From the NCBI RefSeq assembly GCF_900101845.1, contig NZ_FNAM01000003.1, positions 76,850 through 140,849 on the forward strand: a DNA stretch of 64,000 nt, given 5' to 3'. Both the position numbers and the translations under genes were made by a program. The notes beneath the pieces are model-generated. The model was given only the letters and a program-made list of their open reading frames with translations. It had not been told where the DNA came from and did not search any database. Positions 55,039 to 62,437 of the stretch are shown one piece after another. Numbering within the stretch: the stretch's first letter is position 1; every line of letters begins with the position of its first letter. Source of the DNA: Sporomusa acidovorans. Lineage in GTDB: Bacteria; Bacillota; Negativicutes; Sporomusales; Sporomusaceae.

Positions 55039-56131
55039 TATTGTTTATCGCATTACTGGCCTTATGTTCGGATTTGTAGCTTTTACTGTATTACTTCTTA
55101 TCTATCTTGCGGACTACCAGATGAATCAGCTCTTTCGAGAATATTTGCTAATCATGAATCGTGGCGGAATGATGCATCATATGGGGCAACCTGAATTGAC
55201 ATTCTTAGCCTCTGTTCATAAGTCGCTAATATGGGTTGGAGCGATTCTCATTTTGCTTGGATTATTAGCAAGCTACTCACTTGGGCGAAGTATTGTTGTG
55301 CCATTACGTAAGATGAGCAATGCAGCTGAGGCCATTGAACAAGGAAATTTTGATCAGAGAGTACCGGTCATGTCTAAGGATGAGGTGGGGCGTTTAGCCG
55401 TAATATTTAATCGAATGGCAAACACACTCGAAAGCAACGCGAAATTGAGAAAGCAATTATTGGCTAATATTGCTCATGAGCTTAGGACGCCAATTGCTAT
55501 TATCAAAGGACATCTGGAAGGCATGTTAGATGATGTTATAGATATGAATAAAGAAGAAGTTGCGTCAATACATGAGGAAACAATTAGGCTTAACCGTCTC
55601 ATAACAGATCTAAAAGACCTATCATTGGCGGAGGTTGGCCAGCTTTCCCTTGAGAAGCAACCAACAAATATTAATCAATTAATTCGTCGAACGATTGGAC
55701 TCATGAAAACGACAATTGAAGAAAAGAAAATGGCCGTAGAATTAAACCTAAATGATAAACTGCCTGAGATTGAGGTTGATCCAGATCGTATAAATCAGGT
55801 GTTTAGCAACATCTTTCTCAATGCTCTACGATATACACCAGATAAAGGTAAGATTTTAGTAACAACAAAGCTTGAAAAAAAGGATGGTCAGCGATATCTT
55901 CAAATTGTAGTCAGTGATAACGGGCCGGGTATTGCACCAGACGATATACCGCATGTTTTTGATCATTTTTACCGGGGAGAAAAATCTCGTGACCGAAAAA
56001 GCGGAGGGACAGGATTGGGCCTTGCGATTGTAAAACAATTGGTGGAATTTCACGGCGGTAAAGTGCTGATCGATAGTAGCCTAAATATGGGAACAACATT
56101 TTTGGTTTATTTACCATACGTTTCAAAGTAG
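55031..56131 (+). CDS. sensor histidine kinase with Met/His sensor loop
   Basis: 366 residues. Two spans (about 8-27 and 66-86) flank a short extracytoplasmic loop of about 38 residues containing MNRGGMMHHMGQPE (M47, M48, H49, H50, M51), a likely Cu(I)/Ag(I) site. A HAMP linker follows. The dimerisation domain has phospho-acceptor H149 (NIAHELRTPIAII). The ATPase domain has N, G1 and G2 boxes (NIFLNALRYTP, VVSDNGPGIAP, GGTGLGLAIVKQL). It should phosphorylate the adjacent regulator in response to envelope metal. It overlaps the regulator gene. Confidence 0.93.
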   Translation: MNSIVYRITGLMFGFVAFTVLLLIYLADYQMNQLFREYLLIMNRGGMMHHMGQPELTFLASVHKSLIWVGAILILLGLLASYSLGRSIVVPLRKMSNAAEAIEQGNFDQRVPVMSKDEVGRLAVIFNRMANTLESNAKLRKQLLANIAHELRTPIAIIKGHLEGMLDDVIDMNKEEVASIHEETIRLNRLITDLKDLSLAEVGQLSLEKQPTNINQLIRRTIGLMKTTIEEKKMAVELNLNDKLPEIEVDPDRINQVFSNIFLNALRYTPDKGKILVTTKLEKKDGQRYLQIVVSDNGPGIAPDDIPHVFDHFYRGEKSRDRKSGGTGLGLAIVKQLVEFHGGKVLIDSSLNMGTTFLVYLPYVSK

Positions 56132-56169
56132 ACTCGTGCAACAGGTCTTTTTTATAAAACCATTTCCTC

Positions 56170-56201
56170 TTCATAAGTTCTTCATAATGACTTGATATAA
56201 T
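56170..56201 (+). promoter_or_regulatory. response-regulator-type promoter, site 6
   Basis: TTCATA at 56170 and 56181 (11 bases apart), 9 bases, then -10 TATAAT at 56196. Only two clear hexamers. Confidence 0.8.
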
Positions 56202-56246
56202 AGGAACGAAAGGCATGAAGCTTATATGTATTCGAGGAGGCTATTC

Positions 56247-56720
56247 GTGAAGAAAGCAAAAGTAGTATTAGGTGGTATCGCACTATTATTATCCATGTCA
56301 CTAGCTGCAGGTTGTGGCACCAGCCAACCAACTGCCCAACCGGCAAAACAAGCGGATCAACAGCCCGTCGGACAACAACATTCGGGACATAATATGCAAA
56401 CCCACTCGATGCCAGCTGGTGATCCGATGCCGATTTTAGCTGAAATGGAAAAACAGGTTGCTGATGTTGCAGCTAAACAAAAAGCTAATCAGGTAGCTGA
56501 TGCGCAGAAAGTTTCCGCACAGCTTGTTCAAACCGCCGATAAATTAGCACAGCATATTATGGATGAGGGACTTAGAAATAAGACTCGCCAAAGTGCTTCT
56601 GCTATTAAAGAGGCTGTTCATGCGGCAAAAGTTGATCAGACTGGTCTTGATGCTAAGATAAAAGAACTGCAAGATTTATTGCCTAAAGTTAAAACCGATC
56701 TAAGCAGTCATAGCCATTAA
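56247..56720 (+). CDS. exported Met/His-rich lipoprotein, paralogue B
   Basis: 157 residues from GTG 56247 (GAGGAGG 6 bases upstream). The lipobox is LAAGC; a Gln-rich linker carries QQHSGHNMQTHSMPAGDPMP, and the helical domain (MEKQVADVAAKQKANQVADA, then TADKLAQHIMDEGLRNK) ends SSHSH. The domain order and many positions match the lipoprotein at 49954, so a duplication is likely. Its own regulon promoter lies just upstream. Metal binding in the periplasm is inferred from the Met and His content. Confidence 0.82.
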   Translation: MKKAKVVLGGIALLLSMSLAAGCGTSQPTAQPAKQADQQPVGQQHSGHNMQTHSMPAGDPMPILAEMEKQVADVAAKQKANQVADAQKVSAQLVQTADKLAQHIMDEGLRNKTRQSASAIKEAVHAAKVDQTGLDAKIKELQDLLPKVKTDLSSHSH

Positions 56721-56739
56721 AAAAATCCTACAGATATAA

Positions 56740-56770
56740 TGTAGACCTCTACTTGCGTAGAGGTCTTACA
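56740..56770. terminator. hairpin terminator
   Basis: Arms TGTAGACCTCTAC / GTAGAGGTCTTACA with a 4-base loop; the T-run after it is short. Confidence 0.6.
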
Positions 56771-56790
56771 TTTGAAATTCGCACAAAATC

Positions 56791-56833
56791 TTCATGAAAT
56801 ATTCATAAGTTCTTCATATTTGTATGGTTAAAT
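56791..56833 (+). promoter_or_regulatory. response-regulator-type promoter, site 7
   Basis: TTCATG 56791, TTCATA 56802 and TTCATA 56813 (11-base steps), 9 bases, then a -10-like TTAAAT at 56828. Confidence 0.8.
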
Positions 56834-56897
56834 TAAAGTAAATAAAGGGAGTTAAACAAAGCCCTAGATACTACATAGTAAAGAGGAGATAGATAAT

Positions 56898-57077
56898 ATG
56901 AACAAGAAATTATCTAAAATAGTTGCAGGATTGATGTTGTGGGCCTTCATTGCAGCGGCAGGTTTAGTATCACCGATTGCAATGGCAGAGGAAAATAATA
57001 CCCAACAAAGCGAGCAACAAGTGCAGCCACCAGCCGATAACGGTCAAGCAAATCAACATAGCGGTCACCACGGATAG
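56898..57077 (+). CDS. 59-residue exported protein ending HSGHHG
   Basis: ATG 56898 follows AAGAGGAG. The signal peptide (MNKKLSKIVAGLMLWAFIAA, cleaved after AMA) is followed by a short Gln/Pro-rich mature peptide that ends NQHSGHHG. No family is recognised. It has its own regulon promoter and its own terminator, so it is a complete gene. The HSGH ending is shared with other proteins of the island and suggests metal binding. Confidence 0.7.
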   Translation: MNKKLSKIVAGLMLWAFIAAAGLVSPIAMAEENNTQQSEQQVQPPADNGQANQHSGHHG

Positions 57078-57078
57078 T

Positions 57079-57111
57079 AAAAAAAGCGAATCTTGAAGAT
57101 TCGCTTTTTTG
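57079..57111. terminator. intrinsic terminator
   Basis: AAAAAAGCGAATCTT / AAGATTCGCTTTTTT, nearly loopless, with A-run and T-run on the two sides. Confidence 0.85.
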
Positions 57112-57127
57112 TTGCTGTGATGAATTC

Positions 57128-57159
57128 TTCATAAGATATTCATATTGATTTGCTACAAT
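57128..57159 (+). promoter_or_regulatory. response-regulator-type promoter, site 8
   Basis: TTCATA at 57128 and 57139 (11 bases apart), 9 bases, then -10 TACAAT at 57154. Confidence 0.82.
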
Positions 57160-57206
57160 ATACCTAGGCAGTAATTTTGAACCAAAAAAATAGGAGGAAT
57201 TCAACA

Positions 57207-57401
57207 ATGAATATGTCTGGAATTTCAGCAGGTAGTTCAGCAGGTAGTTCAGCAGGTAGTATGGCGGGTATGTCTGGTTGCAGTGGCTCACATCAACATG
57301 GTAATACTGGTAAGGCTGCAGCACAGCAGGATACTAATAGTGCCAGCAAGACGACTAGTGTAGATCCAAAGCTAGGCAACACTATCGACATTTCAGCATA
57401 A
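57207..57401 (+). CDS. 64-residue Ser/Gly/Ala-rich small protein
   Basis: ATG 57207 follows AGGAGGAATT. It begins MNMSGISAGSSAGSSAGSMA and continues GMSGCSGSHQHGNTG, then a polar tail. Three near-identical 12-base units (GCAGGTAGTTCA-like) encode the AGSS repeats. There is no signal peptide or span. The single Cys with nearby His and Met (GCSGSHQHG) could bind metal. It has its own regulon promoter, which is the main reason to accept the gene. Confidence 0.6.
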   Translation: MNMSGISAGSSAGSSAGSMAGMSGCSGSHQHGNTGKAAAQQDTNSASKTTSVDPKLGNTIDISA

Positions 57402-57425
57402 GGCACCGAAAAACTCCATAAAAAC

Positions 57426-57468
57426 TTCACTTACTATTCATAAGATATTCATTTTTGTTTGTTATACT
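57426..57468 (+). promoter_or_regulatory. response-regulator-type promoter, site 9
   Basis: TTCACT 57426, TTCATA 57437 and TTCATT 57448 (11-base steps), 9 bases, then -10 TATACT at 57463. Confidence 0.82.
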
Positions 57469-57512
57469 TAATAACAGAACCAAACCAAAAGACAATCAAG
57501 GAGGGCCTACTA

Positions 57513-57929
57513 ATGATGATGAATGGAATGGGCGGTATGCATCAAGGCATGAATATGAGTATGAATGGTATGAACCAAGGCATGAACATGGGTATGAACG
57601 GTATGAACCAAGGCATGAATATGGGTATGAATGGTATGAATCAAGGTATGAATATGGGTATGAACGGTATGCAAGGTGTAGATGCATATAACCAAATGGG
57701 TAATATGACTATGAATGGGCATGCTGGAATTGCCAATATGGCAAGTATGCCTGGTATGATGCCAGGTTCGGGTTTTGAGTCAATTCTCAGTAATTTCGCC
57801 AGCATTGCAATTACCTTGTTGTTTTGGGTACTCTTGATTGGTGGCACCGTGTTCTTGGCCAGAGGACTTTGGGAATTATTCAAGCCGAAAAATCCAGTCG
57901 AGGCGGCACAAGTTGTAGTAACTAAATAA
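57513..57929 (+). CDS. Met-repeat membrane protein (MNGMNQGMNMG repeats)
   Basis: 138 residues from ATG 57513, with AAGGAGG 8 bases upstream. The first 75 residues consist of 11-residue repeats MNGMNQGMNMG, three full copies plus diverged flanking copies, followed by more Met-rich sequence (MTMNGHAGIANMASMPGMMP). Then comes one span (FASIAITLLFWVLLIGGTVF) and a short basic tail. There is no signal peptide, so an N-out, C-in topology would put the Met repeats outside. Methionine arrays bind Cu(I) in CopA/CusF/Ctr-type proteins. No homologue is known to me. Confidence 0.75.
   Translation: MMMNGMGGMHQGMNMSMNGMNQGMNMGMNGMNQGMNMGMNGMNQGMNMGMNGMQGVDAYNQMGNMTMNGHAGIANMASMPGMMPGSGFESILSNFASIAITLLFWVLLIGGTVFLARGLWELFKPKNPVEAAQVVVTK
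57561..57671 (+). repeat. 33-bp tandem repeats in the Met-repeat gene
   Basis: Units start at 57561, 57594 and 57627, and a partial one at 57660. Differences are mostly silent (AAT/AAC, GGC/GGT), so the protein repeat is under selection or the array is young. A diverged unit precedes at 57519-57560. Confidence 0.9.
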
Positions 57930-58051
57930 GTATAAGTTGTTGAATGACGTATAAAAGTAGGTAAAAGGGCTGACTCGAATAATGATATGCTCCCTTTAAA
58001 GTAGACAGATGAAATAACAAAACATCTGAACACTTTGAAGGGGGCATTTTC

Positions 58052-58742
58052 GTGCCGCAAAAAGGGCGCTTGTCGGTAGAAGACAAAGTAAGGATTGTTA
58101 GGGAGTACCTTTCGGGAGCGAGGGGTCCGAACGAATTCAGGCAAAAGTATGGGGTACGCAAACAAACATTGTACGAGTGGGTTAGACTGTACAAGACGCG
58201 CGGAGCAGATGGATTAGCACCCACGGCAGAAAACCGCCATTACACATCCGAAACTAAACGTAAGGCAGTTGTGGAATACCTGTCAGGCGGTGGTTCACAG
58301 CGCGATATCTGCTTAAAATATGACATCAGCAATAGGCAGATGTTACAGAAATGGATAAAACGGTATAATAGCCATAGAGATTTTATGCAACCGAACAGCG
58401 GAGGTAAAATTTATATGGTAAAAGGCCGCCAAGACTACTCTAAAAGAACGAGTCGACATCGTCAGCTACTGCATTGCCAACAGCAAAGACTACGGTAAGG
58501 CAATTGAACGGTATGGTGTGTCTTATCAACAAATCTACGGATGGGTCCGGAAATATGAGAAAGACGGTGCCGAAGGTCTTTCCGACCGCCGCGGTAAAGG
58601 AAAAGACCAAGCTTCGATGAGCGAGATTGAGAAACTACGAGCTCAGTTGAAACTCAAAGAAGCGGAGAATCGGAGGCTTCAAATGGAGAACGACCTGCTA
58701 AAAAAATTGGAGGAGGTAGAAAGGAGGCAAGGTATAGACTAA
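58052..58742 (+). pseudogene. IS3-family orfA with a frameshift
   Basis: GTG 58052 begins a helix-turn-helix orfA (EDKVRIVREYLSGARGPNEF, then RKQTLYEWVRLYK). A second HTH repeat follows. At about 58425 the homology shifts frame and resumes with KTTLKERVDIVSYCIANSKD and IYGWVRKYEKDGAEGLSDR, ending in a leucine-zipper-like helix. A run of seven As at 58700-58706 is the usual -1 slippage site from orfA to orfB. Confidence 0.75.
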
Positions 58743-59041
58743 GCAAGGTACGGCTTGAATCCAAATACATAGCCATTAAAGAACTCAACGAAGAAAAGCA
58801 ATACTCGGTCAGCACCCAGTGCGCCATAGTGAGACTTAACCGTTCCTCTTATTACAAATGGCTAGCCTTTTGGGGAACCCTGAAAGCGGAAATGTACTAT
58901 CTTTACAGATTCTTCGACTATGACAGCCTGAAAGCTGCCATCGATGACTATATAGACTTCTACAACAACGCGAGATTTCAAGAACGCCTGAAAGGTTTGG
59001 CACCGTTGGAGCATCGTACAATGCTACTGGCCACCGCGTGA
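58703..59041 (+). pseudogene. IS3-family orfB with in-frame loss of the DDE core
   Basis: Read in the -1 frame from the A7 site: LSKVRLESKYIAIKELNEEK, then RLNRSSYYKWLA. The text then jumps in frame to FWGTLKAEMYYLYRFFDYDS and the normal C-terminus (FYNNARFQERLKGLAPLEHR). The whole region with the two catalytic Asp residues is missing. The remaining FWGTLK contains the area just after the catalytic Glu. Confidence 0.75.
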
Positions 59042-59246
59042 TCTAAAAAAAATGGATACCTATCGGCATCCATCTTCTTAACAATTTTTCTTTTTTAGTT
59101 GTCTACTTGACAGGGGGCAGTTCATAAGGTTTGAGTTAGCCCTTTTATACTATCAAAGGAAATATAAAACTAAGCTAGTTCTGCTTACTTATTTATTTAC
59201 AAAGCATTTGGAGATACTACTTATATGCACTCTGGAGGTAATGTAG

Positions 59247-59864
59247 ATGACAATATCTGATAGTCAGACTGAAACAATCCGAAGGCGTTATAATCGAACG
59301 GCCTTGTTTTACGACTGGATGGATAAAATGATCTCTGTTAAACTACGCCAAAAAGCTATTCAACAGGCGGAGGGTAAGGTGCTTGAAATTGGTGTAGGTA
59401 CTGGTGCAAACTTAGAATATTACTTGCCAGGCTGTCAGGTGACAGGCATTGATTTTAGTCCAGGTATGTTGGAGAAAGCTATGCAGAAGCAATTTAAGGC
59501 AAAGGTACCTGTTACACTCTTAGAGATGGATGCACAAAATATGAGCTTTCCTGATAACACCTTCGACACAGTAATTTCGACCTGCGTCTTCTGCTCAGTT
59601 CCTGATCCTGTTCAAGGTTTGAAAGAAGCCAAACGAGTATGTAAGCCCAATGGAAGGATAATTTTGCTTGAGCATGTGCGCAGTGAGAATCCGATATTAG
59701 GGCTATTAATGGATATCTTAAATCCATTAGCGCTACATATAATTGGTTCCAATATTAACCGGGATACAGTTATGAATATACATACTGCAGGGATAAAACC
59801 TCTGGAGATGGAAGAGTATTCAGGAAAGATAATTAAGCTTATTATTGCATCGCCCAATGAATGA
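59247..59864 (+). CDS. class-I SAM methyltransferase (UbiE/COQ5-like)
   Basis: 205 residues. The SAM motif I VLEIGVGTGANLEYY is near residue 45, followed by VTGIDFSPGMLEKA, MDAQNMSFPDNTFDTV and the post-motif LKEAKRVCKPNGRIILLEHV. Related enzymes methylate quinones, lipids or small metabolites; the substrate here cannot be deduced. TCTGGAGG precedes ATG 59247. No regulon hexamers are seen before it; its promoter lies between the IS end and the gene. Confidence 0.82.
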   Translation: MTISDSQTETIRRRYNRTALFYDWMDKMISVKLRQKAIQQAEGKVLEIGVGTGANLEYYLPGCQVTGIDFSPGMLEKAMQKQFKAKVPVTLLEMDAQNMSFPDNTFDTVISTCVFCSVPDPVQGLKEAKRVCKPNGRIILLEHVRSENPILGLLMDILNPLALHIIGSNINRDTVMNIHTAGIKPLEMEEYSGKIIKLIIASPNE

Positions 59865-59946
59865 CATCCGGCTTGATCTGACTTTACGATTTTAGCTAGA
59901 TTAATATTTCCGTGATTGTACCTGGAAAATATCCAGGTACTTATTA

Positions 59947-60000
59947 TTCATCAGATATTCACATAATTTTCATTAAGAATTCATATTGAGTTGCTATAAT
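59947..60000 (+). promoter_or_regulatory. response-regulator-type promoter, site 10 (four hexamers)
   Basis: TTCATC 59947, TTCACA 59958, TTCATT 59969 and TTCATA 59980 (11-base steps), 9 bases, then -10 TATAAT at 59995. A strong AAGGAGGGG at 60024 follows but has no start codon near it, so a first small gene may have been lost before the SHOCT gene at 60158. Confidence 0.87.
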
Positions 60001-60157
60001 GCAACTAAGTGGTAAATAATTTCGAAGGAGGGGAATTTAAAAAATCATTCACCTCAACGATGCCAACTGAGTAGCATGGCATTAACCAAATGTTGATGTT
60101 CGTGATTAGCAGTATGACAGGCATCTAGAATAATATTTATAAGTGGAGGAAAAGTTT

Positions 60158-60418
60158 ATGTATTATGGTTATAACTATGTTTCGGGAGGCAGCTATTTAG
60201 GAAGCTTGGCATCCACTTTGGCATCATTTCTTTTCTGGGCACTTGTGATAGTAGGTTTCGCCTATCTGATTAGGTGGTCTTGGGATTTAGCAGGACAAAA
60301 GTTTGGACAACAAAAGCCTGCAGTAGATTCATTTGAAATCATTAAGCAGCGTTATGCGAGAGGCGAAATTAGCCGTGAAGAATACCTTTCTTTGAAAGAA
60401 GATTTGAGCGCACTGTAA
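60158..60418 (+). CDS. small membrane protein with SHOCT-type C-terminus
   Basis: 86 residues from ATG 60158 (GTGGAGG upstream). A Tyr/Gly/Ser-rich start (MYYGYNYVSGGSYLGSL) leads into one span (FLFWALVIVGFAYLIRW). The C-terminal 30 residues are a SHOCT motif (IIKQRYARGEISREEYLSLK). SHOCT tails occur in small oligomerising membrane proteins. It lies about 160 bases after regulon site 10. Confidence 0.78.
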   Translation: MYYGYNYVSGGSYLGSLASTLASFLFWALVIVGFAYLIRWSWDLAGQKFGQQKPAVDSFEIIKQRYARGEISREEYLSLKEDLSAL

Positions 60419-60679
60419 ACAAGAATAGACAAAGGCACAAACAGCGTCGTAAATAACGGCGCTGTTTGTTTTTACCTTTTCACTTAAAGAGTCAAAGCGA
60501 TATTATCCGAAAAGCGGCTGAAGGTATCGATAGAGAGATAGAAAAACTTTTAAAGTCGAAGTTTATCCCGTCTTTTTCTGTTTTCGTGGAGTTACTTATT
60601 ATGACATACTAAAAAAAGTGCATAACATAAAAGAAATGTTCTCATATTAACCTTGAAACCATGAGTTGGAGTTGATGTG
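60419..60679. other. intergenic stretch with terminator
   Basis: Terminator at 60437-60475. The remaining 200 bases contain a short protein-like frame without start (KAAEGIDREIEKLLKSKF, about 60510-60570) that may be a remnant. No regulon hexamers are seen, so the promoter of the next operon is not identified. Confidence 0.4.
60437..60475 (+). terminator. intrinsic terminator
   Basis: ACAAACAGCG / CGCTGTTTGT arms with a 13-base loop and a T5 tail. Confidence 0.8.
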
Positions 60680-61717
60680 ATGAGGTTCCTGTTAGCTGTA
60701 CTTGTTATTGTTTTAATTGTAGGTGCGGTAGCCTATGGAGCACAAATGATGGGCATCCAGATACCGTATGTATCTCAATTCTTTGCTAATATGTCACCGG
60801 GTGGCGGGCATGCTGGTCATCAGATGCCGGGCATGCAAGGTGGCAATCAAATGCCTTCTAGTCCATTTAACCAGTTAGCCACTCAAAACAAAGATAGGTT
60901 GGTGCAGGCTACTACTATACTCAATCAAGCAATGGAGCTGATAACGAACGACCCCTATTCTCAGATCACGCAGTCCAGCCCCCCAAGTACTGGAGCTGTT
61001 AGTAACAATAATGCAGGTGCTATAACAATACCGCCGCGCGACGGTGTAACGATTAATATTAATCCAGGTCAACGCCGGGATTTTCCACCTAATACAGGCA
61101 ATATAGTGTACGACCAGACAAAATTAGAGCAATTACACACGGGAATATTTAAGTACTCTCAAGCATTAATGCTACTCAATGAACTTAATAACGACTTAAC
61201 AGACCAGAGTGTTATGCCTGAAGCTAATCCTCCTACGGGAGATACTTACGTGATCAGATATAACTTGACTCAGCAAAATAGAGCTAAGCTGGTTCAGGCC
61301 GGACGATTTCTACAAGAATCAATTGCAATGGCAAATGTTAACCCATATGCCCCTACTGATGGATATGTTTACAATACCCAAAAGATGCAGCAACTGCATC
61401 AAGGGATTTATGAACTAGGGCGCAGTGCGCTAATGCTGAGCCGTCTCAGTGAAGACTTAAACCAGCAAATGATTCAGATTTCAAATGAGGCTCGGATGGC
61501 TAGAGTACAAATGTCAGGCTCTATGATCGGGATGAACAATATGGCAGGGATGAGTTCCACGGCAGGTATGAATATGGCAAATATGCAGCATGGATCCATG
61601 TCGGGCGATAGTATGTGGATATTTAATTTAGCGATAATTATTATTGCGTTTGGTATAGTGCTAGGGGTCTTGATACTCATTAAACGACTTATAAATGAAG
61701 TGAGGGCCTCTCAGTAA
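60680..61717 (+). CDS. two-span protein with duplicated helical domain and Met/His-rich segments
   Basis: 345 residues from ATG 60680 (GGAG 8 bases upstream). There is an N-terminal span (AVLVIVLIVGAVAYGAQMMG) and a Met/His/Gly patch (GGGHAGHQMPGMQGGNQMP). Two copies of a helical module follow: NKDRLVQATTILNQAMELI..LHTGIFKYSQALMLLNELNN, and NRAKLVQAGRFLQESIAMAN..LHQGIYELGRSALMLSRLSE. A second Met-rich patch (MIGMNNMAGMSSTAGMNMAN) precedes a C-terminal span. The body should lie outside the membrane. No family is recognised. It begins a compact operon that runs to the window end. Confidence 0.75.
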   Translation: MRFLLAVLVIVLIVGAVAYGAQMMGIQIPYVSQFFANMSPGGGHAGHQMPGMQGGNQMPSSPFNQLATQNKDRLVQATTILNQAMELITNDPYSQITQSSPPSTGAVSNNNAGAITIPPRDGVTININPGQRRDFPPNTGNIVYDQTKLEQLHTGIFKYSQALMLLNELNNDLTDQSVMPEANPPTGDTYVIRYNLTQQNRAKLVQAGRFLQESIAMANVNPYAPTDGYVYNTQKMQQLHQGIYELGRSALMLSRLSEDLNQQMIQISNEARMARVQMSGSMIGMNNMAGMSSTAGMNMANMQHGSMSGDSMWIFNLAIIIIAFGIVLGVLILIKRLINEVRASQ

Positions 61718-61754
61718 CTATTTACCATAATTAAAACAGAAAGGAAGGGACAGT

Positions 61755-62429
61755 ATGGGTGATACGACAAAAGGGGATCCGATTTTAAGAGTAGTCCTCA
61801 TTGTCTTTGTGGGACTATTGGTATTCGGTTTCTTGTTTGGAGGGAATTTCGGTGGAACCGGTAACATGGCCGGCGGTGGCGGTCATCATGGTATGGCTGC
61901 TTCTGGCGGCTACAGTGGAGGAATGTTCTTCGGTGGGTTAATTCCTGGGCTCATCGGGTTCCTTATGCATCTTTTAGTCCTGGTGTTGGTCTTTGCGCTG
62001 ATTGCCGGTCTGATTATGGGCATTCGAAAGTTCATCAACCAACCGAATGGTTTCATTCAATCGTCTAAGGCTTTGGAATATGTCAATCAAGATCCTGTGC
62101 TTAGAACCATGGCGATAGTTCTCGCCGCAGTTTTTGGCTTATACTTTATTTCGGCGCTGTTTAACAGCATACAGTTTGGTGGATATGGCGCATCGCCGCA
62201 GTTTATGCTGTTTATGCTTATCGGGTTTCTCGTAAAGTTATTGATGTTAGCGCTTGTTATCACACTAACGGTTGCCTTAGTTCAGTATTTGAAAGCTCAG
62301 TTTGATGGCGAACAGGGCCAGCAATCAAATGGTGCTAGTACACTTCAGGTTGAACCTGCACAGCTGTCTTCTCCGCCAGTTATTAATTCTAACGGTTATA
62401 AGCCAGGAGATAAACGCGAAGGGAAATAG
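61755..62429 (+). CDS. four-span membrane protein with Gly/His/Met loop
   Basis: 224 residues. Spans at about 12-30, 55-85, 110-135 and 145-175; the first extracytoplasmic loop is GNMAGGGGHHGMAASGGYSG. The tail is polar (EGQQSNGASTLQVEPAQL). No family is recognised. GAAAGGAAGGG precedes ATG 61755. It lies 37 bases after the preceding gene and 8 before the cytochrome-like gene, so it probably belongs to one complex with them. Confidence 0.7.
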   Translation: MGDTTKGDPILRVVLIVFVGLLVFGFLFGGNFGGTGNMAGGGGHHGMAASGGYSGGMFFGGLIPGLIGFLMHLLVLVLVFALIAGLIMGIRKFINQPNGFIQSSKALEYVNQDPVLRTMAIVLAAVFGLYFISALFNSIQFGGYGASPQFMLFMLIGFLVKLLMLALVITLTVALVQYLKAQFDGEQGQQSNGASTLQVEPAQLSSPPVINSNGYKPGDKREGK

Positions 62430-62437
62430 TTGTTGCT

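Larger units (their letters stand above)
57962..59147 (+). mobile_element. IS3-family (IS150-like) element, deleted derivative
   Basis: Imperfect terminal inverted repeats: TAAAAGGGCTGACTC at the left and, reversed, TAAAAGGGCTAACTC at the right, with further matches (AAGTAGACA) inside. Two open-frame remnants, orfA and orfB, lie between. No clear target duplication is visible. It sits between the Met-repeat gene and a methyltransferase gene and has lost its DDE core, so it cannot move by itself. Confidence 0.75.

Noticed and set aside
57496..57722. His/Tyr-rich open frames on the minus strand and in another frame over the Met repeats
   Set aside because: They are mirror readings of the 33-bp repeat array, without ribosome sites; the Met-repeat frame has the promoter, ribosome site and membrane span.
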